NCBI RefSeq assembly: GCF_030253575.1
Contig: NC_080559.1
Location: 32,731,501 to 32,795,500, forward strand
DNA length: 64,000 nucleotides
DNA from: Rhododendron vialii
Lineage: Eukaryota; Streptophyta; Magnoliopsida; Ericales; Ericaceae
Direction: 5' to 3'
Below, one piece after another: positions 1-12,633 of the stretch; positions within the stretch are counted from its first letter, which is position 1; the number at the start of each line of letters is the position of its first letter. A model generated the notes under the pieces. That model searched no databases and was not told the DNA's origin. It saw only the letters and a list, made by a program, of their open reading frames with translations. The position numbers and the translations under genes are program-made.

Positions 1-2321
1 TCTTTTTTCTTTTTTTTTGATAGGCTATCTCATGGTTTTTCTTCTGTCTAATAATCCTTGGTCTTCTATTTACCTGACCTGAAAGGAGTTATTGTGTTTG
101 TTGGCCTTCTCTAAAAAGAGTTGTAGATGATGATTGCTGCTGATTTGGGGTGAAAGTTGTGCAGGTCTGTCCAGTAACTTTAAGGAGTCCCCAAATTGCT
201 ATTCTTTCTACCCTTGGTGTCATGCAAGACTCCCTTTTTAGAAAGTTCCAGTAGGATTGAATTACAATCCAAGCCTCTACAAACTAATTTAAAAAGTGTA
301 TACCTTCCATGTGAGCTTTTCTTTTGGAAAAAAGAGAGTTTAATTTTAGATTGCACGTCATTTAAAACCTTTTGGATAATCACCCAGAACTTGCAAACTT
401 GTGTGTTTTCTCTGATCTATATGCAGATTTAGTTATTTGATTGGGTGACACAGCGACTTATTATAGTCGTAATCAATGAACTTATGCATGAGGCTGACCA
501 ACTTTATAGGGATGTCATGCTCCATACTCCAACTAAATGCTAGACCTTTTCAAAATGTCAGATTGGTACTCAAATGTGCAAATTGATTAATGAACACAAT
601 TGAACAGGAATCCCTCTTTGAAAATGTTCTCTGAATTTGATTTTGACACAAGAACTTTCTTCTATTCTTTGGCTGAAAAGTTTCCATAGTTTGGTTTACT
701 CGTTAGTGATATTAGAGTTTGTGGACTAAAATTTTTTAAGTATTCCTCGTTTGGTGCAAACAGGAGACAAAGAGGCGACCTGGGGCGACCAAATTGACTG
801 CAAAAGCAGTTCTTGGAACTGCTACTACTGATTCTGCTGGTTGTCACCGTGACTCTATTCTCTCTTAGGCTTCTGTGAAAGCTGAACCAGCAACTTTTGA
901 TACCAAGCAGTAGAGATGGGGCCATCAAGGTTTGGAAGTGAAGAACCTTGACTGTTAGTGATTTGCTGTACCTATTTAGTTCTGATGCTAGTGGACACAC
1001 TGTAAGTCTATATTACAAAACAGAGCGATTTTTGTCTACCCATACAAACATGAGCACCTCTATAGCCTTCTGATTAACTTTAAGTTAAGATTGTAACTGT
1101 CCAATCATTCCTCCTTTGAAATTATCCAAGAGAATCTTTCCTTATATATATTATACCAGAGAATACAGAAATATATGCATGGGAATTTGATTTCCAAGCT
1201 TTCATAGCTACAATAATGTTTCCTTATCTATATGTCCTTTTCAGTTCATAATTACCTTTTTAATTTCCCCTTCTTTACCTCTCCTACGTTAGCAAAAATT
1301 TAAAAAATTGCTTTTCCCATTATTTGCCTGCATCGGAGTGCACGGCTTTGTCTGTGAGTTCCGGTGTCCATGAGGTCAGTGTCGGAACTCTCTCTCTCTC
1401 TCTCTCCTTTAGCGTACATTTCATTAACTATCTTCTTCTTTTTTCAGGGAACAACAGTCAGATTCAATCTATTCGGGCTGGCATTTTCCAGGTTAGTATC
1501 GATATCAACCTGGTTCATTAGTCCTTACAAATGCATGGGCAGTTAAAATCAGTTATAACTATATTAAAAAACAGAGCAATTTTTTAGAAAATGTCTTGGC
1601 ATACAAATAAAGTAACATTTATTTGCCGTCTGATCATACAAATAGAGCGATTTTTTTTTCAAGGTTGTAGCCATCAGATTATTTCTTTTTTAAAAGATAT
1701 AGAGAATATACCCATTTATCCGCGGTTTTTAGGGAATGTATCCCTATTCAAATGTTATACTATCTTTTAGGATTAAATAGGAAAACGTCTCGAAATTGTA
1801 ACTAACGGTATGTATAGATTACATTTGTCGGGTAGAATGGGTAGTTTATTTATGTTGAGACTATATTAGGTTCCGACGTGCCTTTAGGCATGGGCATCCA
1901 CTAGTAACATACTAAGATCGAAGCTACGTTTCCATCACAAGTATGAGTTATACTTCTTTAACAGTTTTAAGATCGAAGCTACGTTTCCATCACAAGCATG
2001 AGTTATACTTCTTTAACAGTTTCCACAAGAAAATTTACATCAATTTTTCCTTATTTGGTACCATCTAGATTGATCCTACTCTTCATGTTATGGATTATGT
2101 GACCTTCAATCTGTTTCGTTATTAATAGAAGGAAGTTATATGTCCAATCCATTCTGGAAATTTTTCTATCCTTTTCTTTTAGCAGCCAATCAATTGTTGA
2201 TATCCTATGGACGTTACAGAGCAAGAATTGATGCAAAAATTATAAAATGAGAATTTGTGGAGCATTTAGGAAATTTCGGTCTTTCAACTTCCGTATTGGA
2301 TTTTATGTTATTGTGCCATTT
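1..2321. other. Intergenic stretch, no gene firmly supported
   Basis: No convincing gene is visible. One short stretch (about 756-840) reads on the plus strand as a basic Arg/Pro/Lys-rich segment (KRRPGATKLTAKAVLG) preceded by a plausible acceptor (gcaaacag) and closed by a stop near 867. It could be the last exon of a gene lying mostly left of the window, but the support is weak. A CT run lies at 1390-1407. The 3' end of the minus-strand peptidase gene marks the right edge. Confidence 0.4.
1914..2022. repeat. Two-copy tandem repeat, period 55 bp
   Basis: The unit beginning aagatcgaagctacgtttcc at 1914 is repeated at 1969 with one obvious substitution (aagtatgag versus aagcatgag). It is a local tandem duplication downstream of the peptidase gene, with no coding content. 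Confidence 0.85.
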
Positions 2322-5300
2322 TCATGTCAATTCTCCATTGAGGACTAGTGATGCATGTGTGACAGCTCTTGAGACTCTCCAAAGTTCGTGCTGTACAAAA
2401 TGCCATGACTCTGCTGTGTTAAGACTCTTAGCCTTTTCAATTGCATCAGCAATCCCAGGGAAGTGTGTAGATCCATAATCGTCGTGCTTTGATGGCGCAT
2501 AAATCTGAAAAAAGCAAAGTAGTACTTAAATTGGATGCATTTATACTTGCTTTTTGGATAGAACTAGCTTTGGTGGGGCATAACCGATACAAAATAGAAC
2601 AAGCAACTGAATATTACTTAGGAATTCACAAGTTGCTTGAAAGGAAAACCTACCAAATGCTTATACCATGGCCTTCCAAAGAGTCCATCTCTATCTGTGA
2701 ATGCTCGCTCTGCCATCATCAATCTATCATTCAGCTCTCTCACTTTCCAATGGTCCTTTTTCCTCATTGATGCCCAACCTTTCTTTTCTTCCATTTCCTA
2801 CGGAATTACATTTCTATAACTTCATACATGGAAATTAAAACAGCATCATGGAGTCAAGAAACTCAAGGGGTACCTTTCTTTGGTTATTTATATTGCTGGC
2901 TGCCTTTTTGAGCTCCTCAATTGACTTCAACAAGGGAATAAGGGTTATACCCTTGTCAGATACTTGATCGTTTAACTCTTCTGCACTTCTCTGTGATCAG
3001 AAAATAAATGCATTGCCTTTACCTTGCTATTAAACTGAAATGCTAAACAGAAATGCACATGTATACAGTTTAGAATAAGAGCTTAATGATTGTATCTGAG
3101 TTCTGGACATACCTGAAGCTCATGTGCATAAGAGAGGTAATTAAAAGGTAAAAATTCCTCATCTGCAAGTCGAAGAGCTACTAGTCCCCACATGCTTGCC
3201 ACTGTTTCCAAAAATAAATTCTGTAAGATGGAATAATAGTAGACTGGGACAATTAGTTGCTCATAAGAACTTTGCTAATTATTTACTTGTCAAAAAAGAA
3301 CAAAGAAAAGCTTCATTGAAGAGCTCAAATAAATGTGAAATTACTCATTGTAAGATAAACTTGATTGGCTCTTTTGGTTATTCAGTTATCTTGTTGACAA
3401 TTGTATGATAAACTTGATTGGCTCTTTCGGTTATTCAGTTATCTTGTTGACAATTGTATGATAAACTTGATTGGCTCTTTTGGTTATTCAGTTATCTTGT
3501 TGACAAGTGCATCCAGAATGAAAAAGAAGAACGTATTGAATCAGTAAGGAATAGGATACCTTTGTTCTTTAACGTCACTTGCCATTTTGAAATGCCTTGA
3601 AATTCATATTTCTTGGCCTATGATTGTTCAATAAAGGGAAATATTAAAGCGTTGAACAAACCTGCTACATGCCTCTGAAACATAGGGTCGCCAAATTTCT
3701 TCATCCAGATGAAGTCATCATACATTGAGTGGTAGACGGGGTAACCTGCCATTGATGATTTCAATCAGGTAAGCCTCACAAAATGTTATACAAAAACACT
3801 TCTTAACCAGCAATTCAACTGTCTAATCATGTAGTTTGGGAATGCCAAGGCTTTTTCGGGAATCGGTATTCATATGTTAAGCTTTATGCAGGAATGAAGG
3901 ATCCAGCATGAGGCTAAAGGTACAGAGACTTGCTTAGGTGGTGGTTCTTAAGGATGAACAGTTGCTTTTTCAGCTATCTTTTATAAGTTAGCATGAGACT
4001 TGGAAAACTTGATGAATCCTTTATTCAGAAGGGTTTAGTTACATACTGTTAAATTTTTTTTGTTTATGTGATGATAATTATCTTAATACGAGGACATTCT
4101 GTTCCTGTCAATAGCATTACATGTAGACCAGATCTCTGAATGTATGTGTTTGTGCTCATTATACCAAATGAAAGTCAATGCCAGAAAGATGCTTCTTACC
4201 ATTGCCAAAAGATATATCAGCTGATGGTACACCGATATGTTGGACAAATGCTGCGTAATCTGACCCTCCACCTCCTAACCTTCCAATCTTCACATATAAA
4301 GTCAGGTAAGTAATTAGATCTCCGATTTTCTTGCAAGTGTTCTGCTGACATCACTTCCTAAAGGCAGTGAAGGAACTTCAAAATGCTCACCACAGTATTG
4401 TTGCTTGAGCCAATCCAGGATTTGTAGATTGATTGTGATGAGTTATCTGGGTCTTGAACCTTCAAATATAATTACGAATTTGAGTATGATTACTAACTTG
4501 AAGCATAATGAAAAATTGATAATCCCTGTTAACCACATCATATTTCTGTGTAGGTGAATTTTTTTTCTTTTCCGGCATCTATCAGCCTATCACTTCGTTA
4601 TGGCTAAGAACAAATGGTGGGACTGCTGATGCATTAATATGATTGGAAAATATTGTTTCATAAACCAAAAGTTTAATTATTGTCGCTTAAGTTTTCTGCT
4701 GGCTGTATTACTACTACTACATTGCACATACCTGTTGAGATGCTTGTTTTATTAGTTCATCAAGCTGCGGAGTTGCAGAGGCGTAGAAACCTGCTCCATA
4801 TACCGCAGAATCAACATTCAGGTAAGCAATAGCCCTTGAAGCTAGCATTTCTCTGTTCTCTTCAACCCATTCCGTTGATCCTATCTGAAAATTGCAGGTG
4901 TTTTAATTCAGTTGTACTCGTGTTGGGGGGATTGTGTGTATGTGATGAGAGGGAGGGAGGGAGAGACCAGGCCATACTCCTCAGCATCCCAATTGCAAAA
5001 GATGAGTGTTCGACGAGGTTTCCATCCTGTTTTCTGCAGCTTCCCTAGCCTTTCTGCGAGCTTCATCACATGAAAATCAGGTAAAGATCTAATTGTTCCT
5101 TTATTAGCTGAAAATGGGATTTTTTTTCTTCACTGGTTCAAGTACAAATTTCCCAAAGGGAATGCCTTGGAGCCATAATTACCTCTAGCAGGGCTGCAGT
5201 TCCACTATTGGGATCAACAGCTCCAAATGTCCATGCATCCCGATGGTTTCCCAGAATGACAAACCTGAAGATAGTTTTAAAGAAAAATCACTATAAGGTG

Positions 5301-6629
5301 AGTGTATTTGGTACTTAATGCAGTTAGGCTAGATCGATAGCTTTCTACAAGGTCAAAGGACGATGAGCTTCTGATTCATCCTACACATTATAGTTCTTCA
5401 TATTGCATAGGCATATTGGACCTAAGTGATGTTTATTGCTCCCAACCCATGATACTAGCTTACTTTTTTTGCTGATGTAGAACATTTTGAGCATACCTGT
5501 CAGGTTCTTCTGCTCCTTGAATAACACCAATAACATTCTGGATTGTGCTTATGACTTGCTTCCCCTGAGAAAAACCAGCAAACGTACATACTTAGTAATT
5601 TGTAATGGTTACATATCCCAGTGACTACAACTGCTAAGTTCTTATTGCTGAACCTGTCTATAGTGGTACTTATTTGACACTTACTGTAAAACTAAGTTGT
5701 AGAATTCCAGGACCTGGTCCAACCCTGTAAACTGGGGCATCTACACCACCCTGCCAATCATCATTCGCCACTTGTCCGCCCATAGATCTCATGATTGCAT
5801 CACCATCTGCCCAAGACACAGGCAACGAAGGTATCTGTGGGACATCCTCTCTATTCTCCACCTCATGATCCGATAACCTCTCACAGGCCCCAGAACTAGG
5901 CCAACCGGGCGTGGTTGGATCACCAGCCCCACCATACACCGACCCCACCTGGACCCCGCTCGGCGGCATCCATTTTTCATCTGGAAACCACTTGGCGGCG
6001 CCACCTCCCCCACCACCATAGTCCTTCCTATCCGTATATATTACCACCCCCACAGCACCTGCATCATAAGCGTTCTCCACAATGTCCCCTCTATATATCT
6101 CTCCGTACCTTGCTAGTACAATACTTCCTGAAACGTTCACTCCCATTTTCTCCAATGTCACATAGTCTTCCACGCGTCCGTAATTCGCATACACCACGGG
6201 TCCTGATACGGTACCCGACTTGGCGTACGCGTGGAACGTAGGTAAAACTTGATTGGCCACGTCAGCGTATGGGTCCCCCTCATATATCTCCTGGTGAAGA
6301 TCAAACGTGGTTGGAGGATCTGGAGCAGGAGGTGTTAGTGTCAAGGAACGGGAGATAGGATAGGTGAGGAGGACTTCGTAGGATGTGATGTGGGATTGGA
6401 TGTTGGAGGAAGAGAGAGTGGAGAGGACATAGGTTGCGGCTTCGGCGTTTGCTTGGGAGCCGGCGACATGGGGTCGGCGGGTGAGGGTGTAGAGGTGGTT
6501 TGAGATTGAGGCATTATCTGATAGTGAGATGAAGAGGTTGTGGTAGGAAGATTTTGGAGGGGGTGAAAAGAAGAGGAAGGATAGTGAGCTGGCTATGGCT
6601 ATGAAGGTGATTGCTGCCGTTGTAATCAT
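2322..6629 (-). CDS. AMP1: AMP1-like glutamate carboxypeptidase (M28 family), 12 exons
   Basis: Predicted type II membrane zinc peptidase of the NAALADase/PSMA family, 704 aa. The best match is plant ALTERED MERISTEM PROGRAM 1, an ER-associated regulator of meristem size. Exons, read from high to low: 6629-5685, 5564-5497, 5264-5183, 5060-4968, 4884-4732, 4459-4391, 4287-4200, 3745-3662, 3201-3113, 2990-2874, 2797-2654, 2504-2322. Phases all close and the length equals the family norm. Residues 2-21 form one hydrophobic anchor. A PA domain follows in exon 1, then the catalytic M28 domain. The five zinc ligands are present: His345 and Asp355 (GNHRDAW...AVDPNSG), Glu393 after the general base Glu392 (WDAEEYGL), Asp421 (LNVD) and His505 (YHSMYDDF). 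The C-terminal dimerization domain ends in NGELT. LAMP1-type paralogues are possible, and AMP1 identity is inferred from length and motifs. The intron 4 donor is weak (CTG|GTCTCT). Confidence 0.93.
3354..3508. repeat. Three-copy tandem repeat, period 53 bp, in AMP1 intron
   Basis: Three nearly identical units start at 3354, 3407 and 3460 (gataaacttgattggctctt). They lie in the intron between exons 9 and 8 of the minus-strand peptidase gene. The third unit is cut off at its end. Spacing is direct, without spacers, so this is a minisatellite and not a CRISPR array. Confidence 0.9.
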
Positions 6630-6667
6630 TTAGGATTTGATTTTGGGGTGGAGAAAGATATTATGGG

Positions 6668-6791
6668 GGAGGGCCAGAAAAAACTCTGAGACACACCTCC
6701 AGCCTGAGAATACTGGAGAGAGAGAGAGAGAGAGATCTTTCTGGAGGAGGGCCAGAAAAAACTCTGAGACACACCACCAGCCTGAGAATAC

Positions 6792-6822
<31 letters not shown>
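6668..6822. repeat. Duplicated 78-bp unit with GA microsatellites in the AMP1 leader
   Basis: A unit starting ggagggccagaaaaaactct occurs at 6668 and again at 6746. Each copy ends in a GA run (about 6716-6735 and 6794-6822). On the coding strand this lies just upstream of the peptidase ATG (6629), so it is probably 5' UTR or core promoter with CT tracts. The apparent open frames through it reflect the repeat, not a gene. Confidence 0.85.
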
Positions 6823-6827
<5 letters not shown>

Positions 6828-8390
6828 TTTGTTAATTACCACCCTAATGATTCTATAACCTGGCCAATTATTGGGTACTTCAGGATTATTATTTGACATT
6901 GCAATGTGGTACTTTCCGCAAATAAAAGATCGCCGATACATACTGGATCACTTCTTGTCTCCCAATGATCCTACATAAGTGATTGATAATATTCCTACCG
7001 TAAATTTGTCGCCGCTACATATATGATAAGAAGTACCACGTAGGCAACGTTATGTGATACTTCGAAAACGTTGAATAATTACTCCCTTTATCTATACTTT
7101 TTTTTTTTTTTTTTTTTTGATCAACTCCTTTTATCTATACTCGGTTTACGTTTTTTCAGTGGAGGTGGTAAGTGGCATGGCATCTTCAGGTCAATTCTTT
7201 CATTATCTTTTTCTTCCTTTTTGTGGACGTGTGTCATTAAGTAGATTCCTAGCCTTTGGTTAACCTGAAAAGATGATATATTATTATATTTGTACATTTA
7301 TTGTTATATGTCTTTTTCCTTTCAAGGCCTTTCAAGGATAAATTGTTAGAAGCCAGAATGCTGAAAGTTCTAGAGGCACGTGGAGCCAACTACTACGTTC
7401 TGATGTTACCTCCCTCCCTCCCTTCCCCCTCTCTCTCTCTCTCTCTCTCTGGGTTTTCTTGTGAAAAAGTTCATTATTACCATAAAAAGAACCCTGGCTA
7501 TCCTCCTTGAATAAAATTGCCCTTTTAGGATGGGATGCATTAGAGAGCCTTTATTTGAAGGCAACATATCTCTTCACTAGATGTTTGTCCTACAACAGAG
7601 CACACCCTTTCCTAGAACTGTATCTGTATGTTTTTGTTCTCTAGGGAATATGAAGATGACAAAAGTGCCTTGTTCATGCATCATGCCTCTTAGGCTAGAT
7701 GGACCCCTTCTCTTGTTTTTTCTCTTTCTTTTTATTTTTTTTGACAGTCAAGGGTGTTCGCTTACACGTACCTCAACTAATCCTCTCCCTGCTCGGTCAA
7801 AAACAAGTTATTTACGACGGGACTAGAGAATTCACAAGAAATTATTTTCATGTTGTCTGACCTCAAGAATTGAGCATTTGTCAATTGTGAGAGAAGCCAA
7901 CCCACCAACCGACCGGACTAATTCCGGGCTAGGCTAGATAGTAGATTGACCCTTCCACCATAAGAGCTGCAGCAATATAATGACAATAGTGAGTGGAAAT
8001 TAAGTACGTAACAGAGTTTCTTAGTTTTTCTTAGTTTGCTGAGCTATTTTTTTCATCCAATTGTGTATTGATGAAAAATGGTAATGAAGATTGATTGATA
8101 CTGAGGAGTAAATGACTGTCAAGCTGGTGAGATAGTGTCATCTCTTCAGTTGAGATTTTCCTGATCACGTTATATTTCATTCATACTAATGATTAACACA
8201 TGAAGCTCTTTTCCTAAAGTTTTCTTATGGTGAAAGAATAATAATAATGGAGGTCAAATACAGTCCTGCTTGAACTCCGAGGAGTTGGCCAGAAGGTCAA
8301 AGCTTGAAACTCATGAGTTTGCTCATTCCTGAGGTTCGTAGGTGCTATATATTCTTATGGGTCCATTCCTTATAGAGCTTTGTCCCGGCT

Positions 8391-8470
8391 TTATTCGGAC
8401 ACCCTGCTAGTGGATGGTGAGATTGAGTCCCCAAGGATTAATCGAGATTCAAGGTGAGCGCGTATGCTGA
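8391..8470 (+). repeat. SINE-like repeat fragment (plus orientation)
   Basis: This copy reads ...ggtgagcgcgtatgctgacccggacac at its right end. That is the reverse complement of the gtgtccgggtcagcttacgc core seen elsewhere in the window. It also has the ggattaatcgag and cactagcagg-like motifs found in other copies. Confidence 0.55.
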
Positions 8471-9417
8471 CCCGGACACACTGACTTATCAACGAATAAT
8501 GTCTTGTTTCAATCTTGCTGTGAGACAAGTTTATCTCACTTATCACTATTCTTCATCGGCTAATAAGAAATTAGCTGGCCTTATTAGATGCTGATTCTCG
8601 AGACTGGAAGGCCTAGAGTTTTATATAAGAGAAAGCCCAGTCCTTTAGGTTGACCAATTAATTCTTTGTGATTAAAAGTAAGCCGAAATCCTGCTGGGCA
8701 TATCTGTTTAGTGTGGTCCATTTTGAACTAAAAGATTTTTGGCCCATCTGAATGTGAGATTTTGCGTGATTTTGCTACACACTGTTGTTGGGACCTATTT
8801 CTATTTTCATAAACTAGTATCGGATGTCCGGGTCAGCTTGCACGCACCTCAACTAATTCCGAAGTCCTGAAATTAGCGACCAGAGATGGCAAATTCTCTC
8901 CCCTTTGCTACCTCTGTAAAGACTTTTTTCAAAGTGTAATACAAGATTGGTCCAGTAAAGACAAAAGGGTAACTAAGAAGCAACTCTTAAGATTCTTCCG
9001 TTATAGCGCTCATGGTGTCCATGTAAGCTCGTGCACTTGAATTATTCCTCTTCCTGTTTGAGTTATAGGCAAACTGTCGACACTGGGACTAAGAGATTCA
9101 CAAGAGAAACTTTTGCAATTTAGACAAACAAAACTAGGTTATTAGTCGGAAAAGTTCAAGAGTTTAAAGGTTATTTAAAAGTTTATGGTCAAGCTTACGG
9201 ATGAAATGAATAGCCCTGTAGTTTGTCGGATATATAGAGAGAGGAACAAGAAAGGAATCCCATCTCGGTTTTGTCTCGCACCATCTACTGACTTGCCTTT
9301 TCAAGAGGCATTCTGCTTACACAAAAACATCCGTAGAATTGATCTCAATAGTAGACTGTTGCTGGTTCTATATGCATCGAGTTGACTGCGATGCATGAAC
9401 ATCTTCTCTGGAAGAAA

Positions 9418-9498
9418 GTCTCTTGTTCCCTGCCCCTCCCTTGCGGGACTGTCCTATAGTCTCTTGTTCCCTGCCCCTCCCTTGCGGGACTGTCCTAC
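9418..9498. repeat. Two-copy tandem repeat, period 41 bp
   Basis: The unit gtctcttgttccctgcccct starts at 9418 and again at 9459, and the two copies match through cttgcgggactgtccta. No coding function is visible. Confidence 0.9.
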
Positions 9499-9900
9499 TA
9501 TAACGATCCTATCCCAAAGAAGCCCGACTTGAAATAAGGGTCTGTTTGGTCTGCTGCTTCGAGTCAACTATACCAGCCTTACTAACTAGGGCCCCCCACA
9601 CTTAAACTATAAGAAGTCCAACATTGAGATAGAGGCTGCGTTCGACCTTCACATGAGCTTTCGAGAGCCCGGTCTGGATCTAAAACAGAGAGGATATAGC
9701 TATTTTTTACGGTTTGTACCTAGCTCTGTTTGATTCAATTTTGAGAGTTGTTGCCTACGGCTGGTTTTGACAGTTTTGCTCTTTGTTTGGGTTACACTTG
9801 CAACAGTGGCAAAAAACAATAGGATGACTTGCCCAAAAAAGAAAACAATATACAATGACATAGAAAACAATAGAATTCTCAACTCTCATGTATTTTTTCA

Positions 9901-10172
9901 AATTTAGCACATGCCAATTCATTTCTCAGGCTCGAAACCTCTCATATATTCTCAACTCCTTTGGGGCCAACCACAAACATAGAAAACAATTGATCTTTTC
10001 TCAGGCTCGAAACCTCTCATGTATTCTTAACTCTTTTGGGGCCAACCACAAACATAGAAAACAATTGATCCTTGAGCATCCACCCACAAACAAAGAATTT
10101 TTTCAAATTTAGCACATGCCAATTCATTTCTTAGGCTCGAAACCTTTCACGTATTCTCAAGTCCTTTGGGCA
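9901..10172. repeat. Minisatellite-like repeat, about 75-bp unit, roughly three copies
   Basis: Units carrying caggctcgaaacctctca followed by gggccaaccacaaacatag start near 9923 and 9998. A third, shorter copy (aatttagcacatgccaattc then ggctcgaaaccttt) lies at 10105-10172. Copies differ by a few substitutions. Confidence 0.8.
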
Positions 10173-10283
10173 AGCTCATAAGGAGCTTTGTTTCGGCTTA
10201 ATTGGGCGGCTCATCGCAAGTGGACGGTAAGATTGGACCAAGATTAATCGAGATGCACATAAAGTGACATGCACACTTGAGTT

Positions 10284-11713
10284 TAGAGGTGGCAAATGGG
10301 CGGATCTGGGCGGGTTATGGTTCAAATATGGGCAGGTCAAATAATAAATGTGTTGGAACGGGCTGGGTCAAATATAGGTCAAGTCAAGTCCAACCCGCCC
10401 GACCCAATTTTTTTTTTTTTTTTTTTTTCCTTTTTCTCTTTTTCCTTCCCCCTCCCCCTTCCTTCATTTCTGCTGGGAAATGGTTGAAATTAGTAGACAA
10501 TCTAGGTCGAAAAAATTAGTACCGACCAGACTTCGAAAAAATGCAACGAAAACTGCTAAAAGGGGATAGGTGCTACATTTATATTATTCACAAATTATTT
10601 TCTTGTTTTTAGAGGAAATGGATTTTTTAGAACTTGGGAACATCTCCTTTGGAAAAAAAAATGCAAAAATCAAGTTTCAATATACGTCTAAAATTGCAAT
10701 CTTGTCATTTCATTGAAGAATACGGTCGCATTGAAAATCATTCAGATTTCAAATTACATGTGAATGAAGAAATCTAGAGAGACAAATAATACGTACTGGA
10801 TGAAGATGTAGTTGGCGACGACGAGGAAGATGGAGAGGATCACGCCCATTGTGAAGCACTTGATCTACTGGTCTAGACTCTAAACTCAAGTTGCTCTTGG
10901 TTGATTCACTGTTGAATTTAAGCTAAGTTCCGCTACGGAAATTTTCACATTTGTTCGTTTTGCGACAAACTTTTTACCCTTATTGATTCGTCTTGACGAA
11001 AAGAATCGGAAAAGTAATTTTTTTTATTTATACTTTTGCCCTTCCTAAAATATTTGGGTATAAGTCATAATTTTTTACTTTTTTGATTTCTTTCGTCGAA
11101 ATGAATCAACAGTGGTAAAAAGTTTGTCGCAAAACGAACCAATGCAAAAAAAAATTTGAATAAGGACAAAACGAAATAAATTCAAAAAATATCGTCTTTG
11201 TTTGTCTTTTGGTCAATTTTTAATGAAACTATTTTAATGTTTTTTTTTTGATCCGCAAACTATTTTAATGTTTGATCGTAGTTTTTTACATTTTAGATTC
11301 ATTTCATGATAATTTGTTTTGATGAGTCAAAACAATAATATCCACATAAATCTACTGTAAAACTAATAAACTTTCACATAAAACATTAATTTAGATAATA
11401 ATCTAATTAAAAAAATTAGCCCCAACCCCCGTAAAAGTAATCACAGAGAAACTTTTCCTTTGCTGGAGATGAAGGCGATCGAGAAAGATACAGTTGAACC
11501 TAGGTATCGGGCTTTGGTTCACTCGTGTAGTGAATAGGTCTTTTAATTCTAACCCATATGGAACCCATTTTCAACCCACCTAAACCCATGTAAATATGAG
11601 TTTATGTAGGTTCAACCCATATAAACCCATTATACAATATGGGCGGATTAGGTTGGGTTATAAATGAACGCATTTGAACGGATTTAAAATATGGATTGCG
11701 ATTACCACTTCTA
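10284..11713. mobile_element. Non-autonomous hAT-type element, 1430 bp, 8-bp TSD
   Basis: The terminal inverted repeats are tagaggtggcaaat (left) and the complement of attaccacttcta (right), with two mismatches. The element is flanked by an exact 8-bp duplication cttgagtt at 10276-10283 and 11714-11721, the hAT signature. The subterminal regions hold short gggcgg / tgggtt motifs typical of such elements. No transposase frame is visible inside. A separate foldback sequence (10955-11185) lies within it. Confidence 0.8.
10955..11185. mobile_element. Foldback (hairpin) element nested in the hAT element
   Basis: Arms ttcgttttgcgacaaacttt (10965 on) and the complement ending near 11140 form a hairpin around an AT-rich centre. 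Its core (attgattcgtct.gacga..gaatcggaaaagtaat) is shared with the foldback at 47680-47995. No TSD could be fixed. Confidence 0.65.
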
Positions 11714-12135
11714 CTTGAGTTATTTAAAATGAGTTTGGGCCTTTAACTGCTTATGGCACCACATTGATTTTCTGGTGTGATGGTTCTTCCACTTACCATC
11801 CCCATCTAGTCAGTAGACATCAAGTGGGATTGCACTATGACAAATGGATCTGATCTCAGCCATCCAAAGTGGTTGAAAACTGGTATAAAATTTTTTAACC
11901 TTTTTATCCGATGATGATTTTGATTGGACTGGATTATGCACTATGGTGTATAACTGCGATTAAATGGGCAATCATATCTCTTTGGAATATATTCACCTTC
12001 ACACACATACAGAGAGACGTTCACGGGCACCAAACAACAAAACCGAAAAGCATAAAAACTTCCAAACAAAACGTTCCTATGACCCAAACGTGCATTCATG
12101 GGAACCTGTCTTGTGGCCTACATTGCATGCTTGTG

Positions 12136-12137
<2 letters not shown>

Positions 12138-12170
<33 letters not shown>
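12138..12170. repeat. CT microsatellite
   Basis: An uninterrupted CT dinucleotide run in the spacer upstream of the pectinesterase gene. Confidence 0.95.
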
Positions 12171-12172
<2 letters not shown>

Positions 12173-12633
12173 ATAAATGTCAGTGGAAGCACCCGTGACC
12201 TTTCAGTCCCATGTCATCCTTCTCTAATTCGACATTTTACTTTAGAAAGATTCTCTCGAGTGCTTAATTTGGACAGGACAAAATAGTACACGTAAAACTT
12301 TTTGAACAAATTTGAACCATTAATTATATCAATGGACGATCTAGTTTAGAACTGCTCCGTCCAGCCCAAAACTTGGATCGGTGAGAATCCGAATCCTTTA
12401 GAAATAAAGAAAAGGAAAAAAAAAGACATCCACTTTTCACCTAAAACGAGCACATAGATGAGGGTATGGTGTTTGCACTTCAGTTCTACACTTGTCAATT
12501 ATAAAACTTCCCTAAACATCCCTTGAACCATCTTCCCTACTAATTTCTCTTTTGCTTCTTTTATGTACAGAGCGGGACGGTTAGATATTTTGCACAAAAC
12601 AAACAAAAATTAGAATGCAAATAATGTCAAGTA

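Larger units (their letters stand above)
6823..10283. other. Gene-free spacer with repeat fragments
   Basis: I see no gene. The stretch holds a poly-T run (7099-7118), a CT microsatellite (7430-7451), three copies of the scattered SINE-like repeat (near 7751-7830, 8391-8470 and 8825-8880), and two minisatellites listed separately. Short open frames here have no recognisable domain and no gene-like splice context. Confidence 0.6.

Noticed and set aside
3354-3508. Regular direct repeats that could suggest a CRISPR array
   Set aside because: The units are contiguous without unique spacers and sit in a plant intron, so this is a minisatellite.
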